A stretch of DNA of 64,000 nucleotides from Polytrichum commune (taxonomy: Eukaryota; Streptophyta; Polytrichopsida; Polytrichales; Polytrichaceae): positions 61,831,554 to 61,895,553 of the forward strand of contig OX485803.1 in NCBI GenBank assembly GCA_950295325.1. Direction: 5' to 3'. The notes below the pieces were generated by a model. The model was not told where the DNA came from, did not search any database, and saw only the letters and a list, made by a program, of their open reading frames with translations. Position numbers and translations under genes: made by a program. Shown in pieces: positions 1 through 11,200 of the stretch. Within the stretch, counting starts at the first letter, position 1; every line of letters begins with the position of its first letter.

Positions 1-488
1 CCTTATTAGTGGGAATGATTTCCGAGTAGTGGCCACATTCAATCTGAATGTGGAAGATACTCGGGTTGACATGGTTTGCCGTGACTACTTGGAAAGCCAT
101 CTGAACAATGTTATAAATACCATGACTTTAATACTCAAAGATGTCCACTCTTTTTTACTGTGTACACAACACTTGTATAATGAAATGTCGTCAACTGATT
201 TAGTGTGCTACATTGTCTGTGAAAAACAAGATATCATTGTTAAATCGACCACACATTGGTTAAAATGAGCACAATCAATATGTAAGATGCCGACTAAGTT
301 TATTGATTCTAATAGAGAGTTGTTACCTTGCTCCTCTTCACATGTGCATGATGAAAAATCAAATATTCGACATATCATGTGACTGCGAAACGTGTCTCTG
401 TGGTCGTTTTAACTACGACGTGGTTGACTTTACAATTCCGTATATTTATAAATATTGATTCCCTTCTGAATTGTGTCTGAAGAATCAC
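1..488. other. Non-genic stretch
   Basis: No exon with convincing splice sites or recognisable protein was found here. The longest open frame (29-268, 79 codons) resembles nothing I know and is within chance expectation for AT-rich DNA. Confidence 0.5.
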
Positions 489-1450
489 CAAATTGGGTGG
501 AAGTAGATATTGCCAAAACCTCTGCTTTTGCAATTGTCGTATGTAGAAAAAAAGCTAAAGAGTGACAAATGCAACATAAATGGGTAGTCATCCATTTGAG
601 CACTATCGATTCATATGTATCATTGATTTTGGACTCAGGCAGTCAGGGTTGAGGGTTTAAGGAGTTGTGTGTGTGTCTGACGTTGTGAAGAATCGCAGAT
701 TCTGAAATTGGAGTTAAAGCTACATTTGTCAACAGAAACATCAAATTTGCTGTGAGTTGCAATACTTCTATGGAAAAGGAGGCAAATTGACTAATGGGAT
801 AGAGTAGGTAGTCATTTATTTTTCGAGTACTATGGATTCATATGTATCTTTGGAACAGACCAGTTAGGGGTTAGGGTTCAGGGTTTAAGGCCCTTGAGTC
901 AGTTGTGTCTGTCTGCCACTGCGAAGAACTTGCAGATGTGGAGTGGATTTGGAGCTACATTGTCAACAGAAACACCAAATTTGCTGCAAGTACCTCAGCT
1001 TTTCCATAACCTCAGCTTTTGCAATTCTTGTATGTAGGAAAACCCAAAGTGACGAATGAGACATAATGGGTAAGTTGGTACCCTTTTTGAGCACTATGGG
1101 TTCATATGTATTTTGGGAACCAACCAGTTAGGGATTAGGGTTTGAGGCCCTTCTGTCACTTCTAAATTATACACATTGATCTCAACTTCTCCTATATTGT
1201 GTCAACAAAAACATCAAACTTGCTGGAAGCACATAGTTTTCAGAACCTCAGGTTTTGCAAATTTTGTATGTAGAAAAACCCAAAGTGACAAATGAGATGT
1301 AATGGGAAGTCATTTGTTGGAGCACTATGGGTTCATATGTATCTTTGGACCCAACCAGTTAGGGTTTAGGGTGCAAGGCCCTTGAGTCACTTGCGTCTGT
1401 TTGACGCCATGAAAATTTTGCAGATTGTGGAATGAATTTTGGCGCTACAT
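489..1450 (+). repeat. Degenerate tandem array, about 240 bp x 4
   Basis: Four diverged units follow each other with periods of about 255, 230 and 240 bp, judged by the recurring CAAATTTGCTG block near 489, 744, 974 and 1214. Each unit carries the same order of landmarks: TTTTGCAATT plus GTATGTAG, then AGCACTATGGGTTCATATGT, then a short plant-telomere-like stretch (TTAGGGTTTAGGG and variants near 650, 865, 1130, 1365), then GTCAACAGAAACA. Divergence between units shows that the array is old. Confidence 0.8.
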
Positions 1451-1479
1451 TCGATGTGACATAGCTTTTGTTGGTGAAT

Positions 1480-1481
<2 letters not shown>

Positions 1482-1510
<29 letters not shown>

Positions 1511-1520
1511 CAACAACAAC
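1482..1520 (+). repeat. (CAG)n(CAA)n microsatellite
   Basis: About five CAG triplets run into about eight CAA triplets. No open reading frame with other coding support surrounds it. Confidence 0.9.
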
Positions 1521-1656
1521 ATTATTTTGGAACATTGAAACATTTTGAAATGTGACAGTTCCATGGAAGAGCTCTGGATCGGGTAAGGGTTTGGTTTATT
1601 TGATCAGTAGAGTGAAATGGATCATCCAACTTGATATGTTGCCATTTATTTCTGGG

Positions 1657-2040
1657 ATGTGGTGACGTAGACATGTGTTATTTGGACACTTTTCTCTCTG
1701 CATCCACTTCTCATATGATATGAAATACGCAATTAGTGCGAGATGATTGGCAAATCCAAATTTATGCCTGGAGCCATTTGCCTCATAATTTTCAGAGCTC
1801 ATATGAATATCTTATTCATTATCAAAGTGAACATACATGTTCTTATTAAGTGGTCATATAGACCCCCCCCCCCCCCCCCATAATGTGGACTATTGAGCCT
1901 CAAATGGTTAGCATGTAGTCCAATCTCTCTCTTTCAAAGGCATGTCTTTTTGGTGTCTGTTCTTAGATCCATATTGAACAACATACCACTCAAATCTAGG
2001 TGTCTGATTAAGTCTGTTGTTCAATTAAGACCCATATACC
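1657..2040 (-). mobile_element. AAGGTA-family MITE, diverged copy
   Basis: It shares the family landmarks (GTTATTTGGACACTTTTCTC, CACGCAATTAGTGCGAGATG, a TTCATTATCAAAGTG block, TGGACTATTGAGCC, and a GTTCTTAGATCC block) with the copies at 4515, 11547, 15069, 42081 and 52171, in the orientation opposite to 11547. A run of 17 C at 1863-1879 expands a short C-run that other copies also carry. Terminal repeats are degraded. Confidence 0.7.
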
Positions 2041-2650
2041 TCACTCTTTGGAAGTTTGAAGAGGAGAGATAACACCAATGTTGCCACTGCTGCGAATTTT
2101 GGTATTAATGCTTCATCTTCGAGTTGGTCTAAGTCTATATGTATTCCCAAAACAGGCGCCACAAGAGGGCCCCAAAGACTTACTGCCTCCAGTTAAAGGT
2201 GAAGTGCTTCCTGACTCACTCAAGACAGAGCTGTTCTACGCTTCTGTGGGATAAAGGCCTAAGGCTTTCTTCTAGGATTAAATGAGCCCAATTGCATTGT
2301 TATCAGATCATTTATTGGGTCCTCATTATGTCAAACACTGTTTTCAAAGATCGCACTGAAATACGAGCATCAAATTTAACATAATCAGAAGAGTGGAAGT
2401 AAATTTGAGGAGATGAATGTTAATCATTCACTATGGTTACAGTGTATTCTTGGTTCCAGTGTATTCTAACATGTCTCTTGGCTGATGACAGAAACATCGC
2501 AGAATGAGCTCCCATCCCTACCCTTATTACGTCATGCAGGCAAACAGGTTGTCATTGCATTTCTGCCTTTCAAAATAATTAATCTGGACATGAAGCTAAA
2601 TATCTGAAGAGAGTTACAGATGTGAACCTTCATTGTGGTGAATGTGCCTA

Positions 2651-2900
2651 AATCGAAACAACAATAATTTGGATACCTATATTTGAGTGGCATTTGGCTA
2701 GGTGCTAATATAAGAATTGGCACCAAACAAACTTGTGTTTAGTGGACTATGTGCTCAAAATATTCTAAGCATTTTAGGCTCAATAAGTCCACTTGAAATG
2801 GGGGGACCTTTATATGACCACTTAATGAGCATGAGAGTCTTCACTTTGGTACTGTTCTTGCACTAATTGCAGAGAGAAAAGTAACCAAGGCACCTCTACC
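2651..2900 (+). mobile_element. AAGGTA-family MITE fragment
   Basis: It contains CCTATATTTGAGTGG, GGACTATGTGCTCAAAATAT and TGACCACTTAATGAGCA in the same order and orientation as the 11547 copy. The far end is truncated around GCACTAATTGCAGAGAG. The pieces at 3637-3725, 47130-47240, 54827-54890 and 57890-58030 are shorter relics of the same family. Confidence 0.6.
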
Positions 2901-3903
2901 ATATTTCCGGAGAGAACAAGGGACATGCTGTTCCTAGGGTTTTCTCGAACAAACATTTTTTGACGTCTATTACAGGCTCTCAAAAGTAAGATGGTTGAGC
3001 ATGCAGGAGTAAATGTGGAACAATTTGGTCAGCAAGGTTGCGAAGGAGCAAGTTTGCAAACAGAGGGTATTAACACTCAAGAAGTGCTCTCTCAATAGCG
3101 AGCTTCAAGAGATTGATATTCACTATACTTGTGTATTGAACTGCTCAAAAGAGCTATTTACAAAAATTCTGACAGATTGGTCATTTAGGTTTATTGTGCA
3201 TTTCCATATTCTATTAGGCATCCTAGACCTAAGTTATTAGGCTTGGGGCAGAATTTTTGGTACACACAAAATTAATGCAAGATATTGGTCCAAAATACGA
3301 CCAACTTCCAGGCTAGATTTTTGGGCAAAGAATGAGATTGAGCATTTTCACTCCAGAGGCTCTTCAACATACCTGGTGGTTGGTTGTCAGTATCAGGTGC
3401 TTAAATTAAGCTTGTTAGACCAGAATACTAAAGTGAACGTGTCTTCAATGGATATTTCTTGTTGTTTGGTATGAATCTGAATCTGAATCTGAATTTTCCA
3501 GTGATCTATGACTGTGAGAAGAGATTTTAGCAACAATCAGAAGAATTTTCTGAGCATCCTGTCTCCTAAAAATAGCGAAAGTTGAGTGCCAGAGCATGTT
3601 GACTGTAATGGTTAATAAAGTTTGAGCAAGTTGTTCAATCTCTTTTAAACATGTTTTTTTTTGGCATCTGCTCTTAGATCCACACCTAACCACACACCAC
3701 TCAAATAGAGGTGTTTGTTATGATACGTAATCAAATTAGGCATGTATACCTTGTAGTAATGACATAGTTGTATTTCAGAATGGAAATAAAGGAGCATTGC
3801 GATGGCTCTCCAAAAACTTGAAACAAGTTGTAAGAGACAACAATGAGCACTACTGAGGGAAGTGTTGGAGCATGCTCAATATGGCACCTCTGATGTGGTA
3901 ATG

Positions 3904-4283
3904 GATCAATGTTGGACTGGTATACATTTGGGTGAGTACATGGTATTATTAATCAACATTAATTATGGTATCAAAGAACCTACTCCTTGGTATCAAAATT
4001 GTAATAATAGTCAAATCTTGATTTTATGGTGGGTATCTCAAGGTGAGAGAATCTTTATGTATCTAAGTTATTATTTGGGTGAATACCATTCTACATTATA
4101 TTGACACTAAGGCGGTTTTACATAGGTATGGATATTTTTGAATTGGTACATAGACCCAAAAAGTATCGAAATCAAAATTCTTTCAACTATCCATACCCTA
4201 TTGGCTTTAATAAATGTGAAATCCTCTCGTTATAGATACTTGATGTTATAAAAAAAGAAAAAATATCAGTCCAATATTGGTAT
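3904..4283 (+). mobile_element. Palindromic MITE, GTTGGACTG-ended
   Basis: The left end has AATGTTGGACTGGTAT and the right end has AGTCCAATATTGGTAT, which are inverted copies of each other. The interior shares GGGTATCTCAAGGTGAGAG with the HDAC-intron copy at 9859-10232, where it lies in opposite orientation. A weaker relative containing GTGGGTATCTCGGGGAGA lies near 31420-31510. Confidence 0.65.
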
Positions 4284-4514
4284 GGACATTGTTCAAGCAT
4301 GTCATTTCAATTGAAGACATATCTCTTTCTTATAAGCCACCTTCAAACCGTAATTGGAAGAGGTCTGGTCACCAAGACTCCAACTCAGAATGTGAAGATT
4401 ATGTTTTCAGTCACCAACATAAAATGAGGTGAAAATACTGAAGCTATTGAGAGGTATATTGTCTACCAGCTATCATAGCCTTGCTTGCTCGTTATACTTC
4501 TTTCTAGCCTTGTT

Positions 4515-4919
4515 AAGGTAAGTGGGCCTTAATTGGTCATTTTTCTCTCTCCACCCATTGCTTTGAGGATATGGAAAACACAATTAGTGCAAGATGATTA
4601 GCAATTCCAAGTTTTGTCCATAGCCATTTTCCTCATAAAATCCAAAGGCTCATATGAATATCTTTTTCCTCATCAAAGCAAAGATGCTCTTGTTCATCAA
4701 ATGGTCGGTTGTGTCCCCCCAATTATGTTGACTATTGAACCTAGAATGGTTAACATGTTTTGAGCATGGAGTCCAATCTCTTTTTTAAGCTCGTCTTTTT
4801 GGTATCTTATGGCCATCTTAGAATTAAGATTGTACCATAAACTAAGAAAACACCATGCATTTTCTGCTTTACTTGTCCAATCTTAGATCCAAACTTAGCC
4901 ACACACCACTCAGGTGTCC
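4515..4919 (-). mobile_element. AAGGTA-family MITE copy
   Basis: It begins AAGGTAAGTGGGCC, almost identical to the terminal repeat of the 11547 copy. It continues through the ATTAGTGCAAGATGATTAGC and CACCACTCAGGTGTCC landmarks. Roughly 60 bp of unrelated sequence near 4810-4870 interrupts the right part. Confidence 0.7.
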
Positions 4920-7900
4920 ACATTTTGTCCACTTTGTCCAGAGGGGACTTTTACAACTTGGGGCTATGTGGTATTTGCACAACAACTTGATCGGGCTTGC
5001 AAACACCTCAAACTTTCTTTTCTTGATGTCAATTTTATCACATTGAATGAGTATGCTACACAAGAACAGTTTGTTTGTTTTTCAAAAATACAGCTTGGAA
5101 ATCAAAGAGACAAGAGAGAACGTCTTTGATTCTCTGTATGTCTAGTATTTGGATTTCGGGGGGGCAATTCTTATCGAGCAATTTTGCAAGTTGTAATTAC
5201 ATGTAAACTTGACTCTAAGTTAGGAACTTCACAAGCCTTGACCTACAATGTGACATACATATTCAGTTACTTAGTTGCATCTCAACTTGATGTCTCTATG
5301 AAGCTTGTGTGCACTGTTTTGTAATTGAAGTTTGGGATTCAAGATATGTAGTTTTTCGGCGAAATGCTGCTCAAAGGCTTGTCTGCCAACTTCTTGCAAA
5401 TAAACATCAGGCACACCAAAGTACCAGTGAGCTGAGGGTTTTCAAAAGTAGACATTCGCTCCCACAAATATGCATCACAATGAAATTCGGCTTTATTACA
5501 TTTCGAGAAATGTACTCTCTTGTGTACTCTCTTGGGCACCGTAAGTTAGGGATGTTTAAGGTGCTTGAGCCGCTTGAGTGGAGGTCCACTTTCCTCTTGA
5601 CATGCAGTGATGTGTTCTTGTGGACCTAACAAAATCACCCAATGCTTACAGTTATATTAGTCATTTCTCATGCACGTAAACATGCAGCTTATCACATAAA
5701 TGGCTCTGCCAAAATTTTAAAAAACCATGATTTTCAACCATGGCACAAAACACCTTTGTAATGGAGTAGCCTACTGTGTGTATAAATTCATGTACTACAT
5801 ACTTCCATTTTTAGCCAATTGTGTCAAGGGTGACCTTATCTAAAATTAACTCATTCTTCAAGAGCAATTTTCAAATTGGTTGAATACCTTAATGTTATTG
5901 AACTTTTTGGTTTACATACACATTCGGGGTGCCCTTGGATGCCAATACATATTTAATATTTGGTTCATTAGTGTCACATGTAAGTGTATTTTTATTTTCT
6001 CCTTGACATACTATAAAATGTCAAACCCATTAGCACAAAAATCGTGACTTTTTGACTTGGTGAGACTCCAGAAATTGTGTATATAGGTCGTACATTGAGC
6101 CCTACGTTCTTGAAGTGATAACCCCAGAAAGCCTCCAACAAATAATACATAATGGACAAGGAACAGCTTGCAGGAAGAGAAACATTCAGGTCTACAATAA
6201 TACCTTCAAATGAGTTATTTAGGTCTTGAGAACAGGAACCTTGCTCCTTCTCGACCGATAGTGGTAGTTGGATCTGCTTCAACGACTTTTTCTTGATTAT
6301 GTCTCGAACAAGTAACCCATTATCAGCATCAAACTGGGGCAAAAGCCAATACATTTAGTATCCAATAATAAATAGTATAAATAATAGGACGACTTGAATG
6401 AATTCTAAGTTTTAAACAGATTCTAAATTCTGAACAGAGTTCTAACCTGGTTATCAGTATTCCTCGAAATGTCATTAATCGGTATCTCTGTCTGCTTCGC
6501 AATCAAGCATCCTTCTGTAAACCAGAGCCAAGCCAATCACATGAGATGGCAACAGTGAATTCATTAGACCGTGACTCCTTTGTTTCATCGTCCAAACAAC
6601 AATAAACATCTAATTTGATGCGGCATTAATATTATTTCACCACATCTTTATTGAGCGCCACATTAAGATTCAAACTCTTCAAACATGATGCACACCTAAA
6701 ACCGACATAATTAGTGATGAGCACATTTTCTATTATTAGAATGGTTGAAATCGTATATTGTCTTGTTCACAAGATCAAGAGGATTCCAACGCACTTAAAA
6801 AAAAACATCATTTGGAGTACCGTATGCAAAAGTTATAAGGGTTTAAAGTTGCATCTGTAGATAACCTCAAACCAACACCTATATCACATGTTGAGAGCGT
6901 GTATGTGCTCATAATCAATACGTACCTATTGTGCAAGATTTATAAGTGTTGGTTTTAGGTTAGGTGTTGGGTTTCAGGTATAAATGCCTGCTTGGGTTGT
7001 CACAAACATGCCAGTTGTAACCATTTACTGACCCATTTTGATCTACATTCATGGTAAATCATGTGGCCCATAACAACGAGAAAAAGTGCTACTAGAAAAA
7101 TAATGTGACCCATGCTATTAGTTTAATGTTCAGTGTTGTGGAGCAATGATGGATAGTGAGGCTCACACTCGTTTACATATATAGTGTAGGATCCTCACTG
7201 TGTAGCTTAGGAGTCAAATTAACGTTTGGTAAACCAGGAGACTGCGATAGTAACTTTTGGGGACATGAAACATGTTATTGTGCCAACAGCATATTTGTGC
7301 AATATTTTTCAGGTCTCTAAGAAACTGAAATCCTTCCTTGTTCCTGAAAATCCGGATCACTTCTTTTAATCACCCTTATAAAACTCTTGATAAGTAGAGT
7401 AAACAACATTAAGATCCAAGATCCTTGGAAGTACATGGAAATCAGCAGTCACCATGTCTCACTTTCACACCCGCTTCTCGATACTTTTGAGGCAATTAAT
7501 GAAGTGATTTGAGTTAATTCTTTTCTTCAAGAATTACATCTCATTTCTGGAAATGCCTAAACACAATACATGATAAGATAGCATTTGTAACATGAACACC
7601 CTTCACCTACTAGAAAGGTTTATTTATTACCATATTTGAGATGCCTCCATTGATGTTTGCTGCTCCCCTTGTGTGGTGGTTGGATATAACTCTGTATTTC
7701 AACCAAAAAAATAAACACCAGTATACATCGTGTCTCTCTTTTCTTTTGATATCTTGGCAGAGATCATCTTTGTTAAATTGGTGCTACCACACCTAAATAG
7801 CGATATAATTTGTAACCATCAAGGAGTATTTACATGTAACCACCGTTCCGTTGGTTGATGGTTGCTGGTTAACTTTTTTGCTTCTATTTTTAAGGGATAA

Positions 7901-8257
7901 GGAGGTATAAGGTGTATTGATGACAGCCACAACCACAACTACAATACAAGGTGTAGTTGGGAGTGGTCGTGATGGTGTACATTGTTCCACTTGGTTTGTA
8001 AATACTATGTAGCACCGGGAGAGAACTTTAAGGCCAAGGCATGGAAAATAATCTGTCCTTTAAAAATAATTCCTCCTAGACAATAATATCAATTTATTAA
8101 ACCTACAATTCCGTTCTATAAAATAGCTCCACTTTTCAGTGTTTTTGAGGCACTGAAATTTTGAGAATCTAACTTAAAGTACAATTTTGTCTCACATGAT
8201 GTAGGAATTGAGCAGAGAGATCTTATATGCCTTGTTTGAAATTTCAATGGTTGTCCT
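4920..8257. other. Intergenic stretch downstream of the HDAC gene
   Basis: No gene can be supported. Two minus-strand segments are mildly exon-like (6133-6340, with an acceptor-like CCCCAG and donor-like GTAGGG, and 6440-6515) but no protein family is recognised and no complete gene can be built. The HDAC stop codon is at 8258-8260, so the start of this gene's 3' untranslated region should lie just below 8258; no polyadenylation signal was firmly identified. Confidence 0.4.
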
Positions 8258-11200
8258 TCAAAGTGCAAGATGGTTTACCTCTGCCAAGAAGCTTGGAGGA
8301 GGTGGAGGCTCGGGTTGCATAACTTTCAGTTCTTTTCTAAGAACAGGCCAGTACTTTTCAAGCTCATTTCTTACCTGCATAGAAATATGCAATTCAATGA
8401 TGTATCCATAAGTGAGTTGAATATCTAATAGATAAGGTTGCAAAAATTTGTTGAATGAGTATTTCAAGATGGATGTCTTATGGAATAGCACCATATAAAC
8501 ATAGCATATCAGCTGAACATGAGCTGTCTAAGAGCTTGGCTAGCTTTGATTCTAACTACCAGCATTTCTCCCTCTCTCACACACACACACCAAAAAATTA
8601 ACAATAAATATATAAATATAATTGTATCTGCCCCACGTATGAAATTTGTATTCGAAGAACTTGTAGAAATGCAAAATGAGTACCTGCTCAATTATGTCCA
8701 AACTTTCAGGCAGAAGGTCCCACTCGTATGAATTTCTGGGATTTGCATCACCTAACAGGGCTTGCATGCAAGCTAAGTAGGAATTGGAGATGGATACAAG
8801 ATTATATCCCCCTTCCAAGGCCAACACAACACGACCTTTCGCTAACCCCATCAACTGCAGAATTTCCAAGAGGCCAACATGGTCATGATCAATTGTTATC
8901 TCTCTAGTGCAAATTCAGCACCAACTCTGGACCTCTAAAATACTGTCAGAACAAGATATAAATGTCCATATTTCCTTTTCTTGACCTGAATTATGGTGTC
9001 AGTGGAGTCTTGCAACATTGCTGTTTTTCAAATGAGCTTTGTGTCCAGGTGGAGGCATAACAGTGGATGCTGCAACATAGATAGGGCCGCAGATTTGCCA
9101 ATTTTAAGCTTTAATGAGCAGTATATAGAGCATTAACTTAGCTCAACCTAACACCAACAACGAACTTATGAACATGCAAATGAATGGGGGACTTCATTTA
9201 AGACACCAATCTAGGATATCCAAAGATCTCCCATCTCTGAGAATTTTGATGAATGAGAAATCCTTGACCTTCACTTTGTGTGGTCATAGGTTCAGATTTG
9301 GTGTTAGGTTGAACTACCTTTCAAGAAAGTGTGGCATATCAATTGTGGTCCCACTATCTTACAATCATGAGGTTTTAGGCAAGGTCACAATTGGTCATTC
9401 AAAAGGCACATTATCCAATGCAAAAGATGGGGCATGACCAAGATGGGTAGCACAAATGGGATACCCCTGTATGACCACAATGGATTTTGAAATATTCTGA
9501 GTTAAAAATTCTGTAAGAGAGTGAGAAGAGCTTCAAATATTTTAAGATGCATGGCTTCCAAATCCGCTCAGTTTAAAAGGCTAATCCAACAAAGTAATTA
9601 ACACATCAATCGGATCACTCTAATTACCCAAAATCACCAAAGCATTGGAAAAAGGCGCAACTACCTTACCTGCTTTGTCATATTGAAGAACCCGTCTGGA
9701 GTCACCTCACACGCACCCAAGGGATCGCCTGATGCTATAAAATATCACCAAGCATTTTCATTCAACCTTAGCTTCTATGAACGGGTTTATAAGATGAACT
9801 TGCACATTTGTCTCTCTAAGGTGAGAGAAAAAATACTTTTGAGAACTACATTGGTTATGGTATTTACCAGTGTTGGACTGGAATAACCTTTTGTTGATAC
9901 CATTTGGGTATCTATAATGAGATTTCACATTTTTTGATACAAGTAGGGTATGGATATTTGAGGATATTTTTGGTTTCAATATCATTCTTGTCTATATGAC
10001 ATTCAAGAACCTTCAAACCTAGGTAAAATCGCCCTAGTATCAATATAGTTAAGAATGGTATTAACTTAGATAAAATACAAAGCCTCTCTCACCTTGAGAT
10101 ACCCACCACATATCAATATTTGAGTGGTATTACAATTTCATACCCACGAGTAGGTTCTTTAATGCAATTAGTGATGTTGATTATTGATACCATGCAATCA
10201 CCTATATATCAGTCCAATATTGGTATTTACCCATGAAAGGAAACTTGTACCTACAGCTACATAACAATAATAATTACAATGCGTCCATTGTGCACAAGTT
10301 TGAAGGCCTCGGAATGTGAAAATTACCTGGATCACAACCAGCAGAAATAAAGACAATGTCAGGATTGAAGTCAAGAGCCACTGGCATAAGTATGTGCTCC
10401 CAAACTGCCAAATAGTCGGCATCTCCAAATCCCCCATGTGGCCATGGGACATTGATGTTGTAACCTTCTCCTTTATCTATCCCAACTTGATCAAAATTAC
10501 CCTCACCCCCCTCTGGGTAGAACCTTCCTTTGTCATATCTGTATCACAAACCCAATACAACAACCTCATCTACATCAAAATGTGCTTCAGAGAAAAGCTC
10601 TAGTGCACAGGAATGCCTCACAAGCACATAATAATCATTCTCTGAAGGGAAGGCGCCACGTGTCACACACTACTTGGTTGAGACATGTGAAAAAGTTGAT
10701 GTGGTATGAACATAAATTCAATTATGGCAAGCAAAATGCCTAAACTGAGAAGGTACTATGGGTAGTCACAATCTGAGAGACCCTGAATTTTGTATGAGGC
10801 GCCAAAAGGAAGGGTGAGGTTAATGCTCGCTTATTGAAAGAACACAGGATTTAAAAAAGAGTCACTTAGACAAAACATACATCAAAATGGGAAGGACGTG
10901 CAATAATTGGATGCTTGACTTTGCAAGTAAAATACTGACTTGGAAATCCAGTTTAAAAAAGGAGACCCAATCCAAGGAGTTGACCAGGATTATTTTCTAC
11001 TAAAAACTATAAGCAAAAACATTGCCTCATGTTATAAGAAAAAAATAAAAACATAAATAAATAAATCCAACACTCAATTCATAATATACATGCACCTAAT
11101 TTCTAAGAAATCCATTAAAGAAGTAGTCTCTATTGATGGCATACCTATGGACAGAGAAATATAAGACCTGTGGATCATTCCAAAACATATGTTGTGTGCC

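Noticed and set aside
640-1370. TTTAGGG-like words suggesting an interstitial telomere
   Set aside because: Only one to three heptamers occur per site, and they recur with the 240-bp tandem unit.
5309-5629. 106-codon plus-strand frame with overlapping minus-strand frames
   Set aside because: Several overlapping frames on both strands, no motif and no splice context point to chance.
5992-6354. Minus-strand 120-codon frame with acceptor- and donor-like edges
   Set aside because: The predicted peptide resembles no family I know, the upstream candidate exon (6440-6515) gives only 22 codons, and no downstream exon completes a gene. Frames this long occur by chance in this window.
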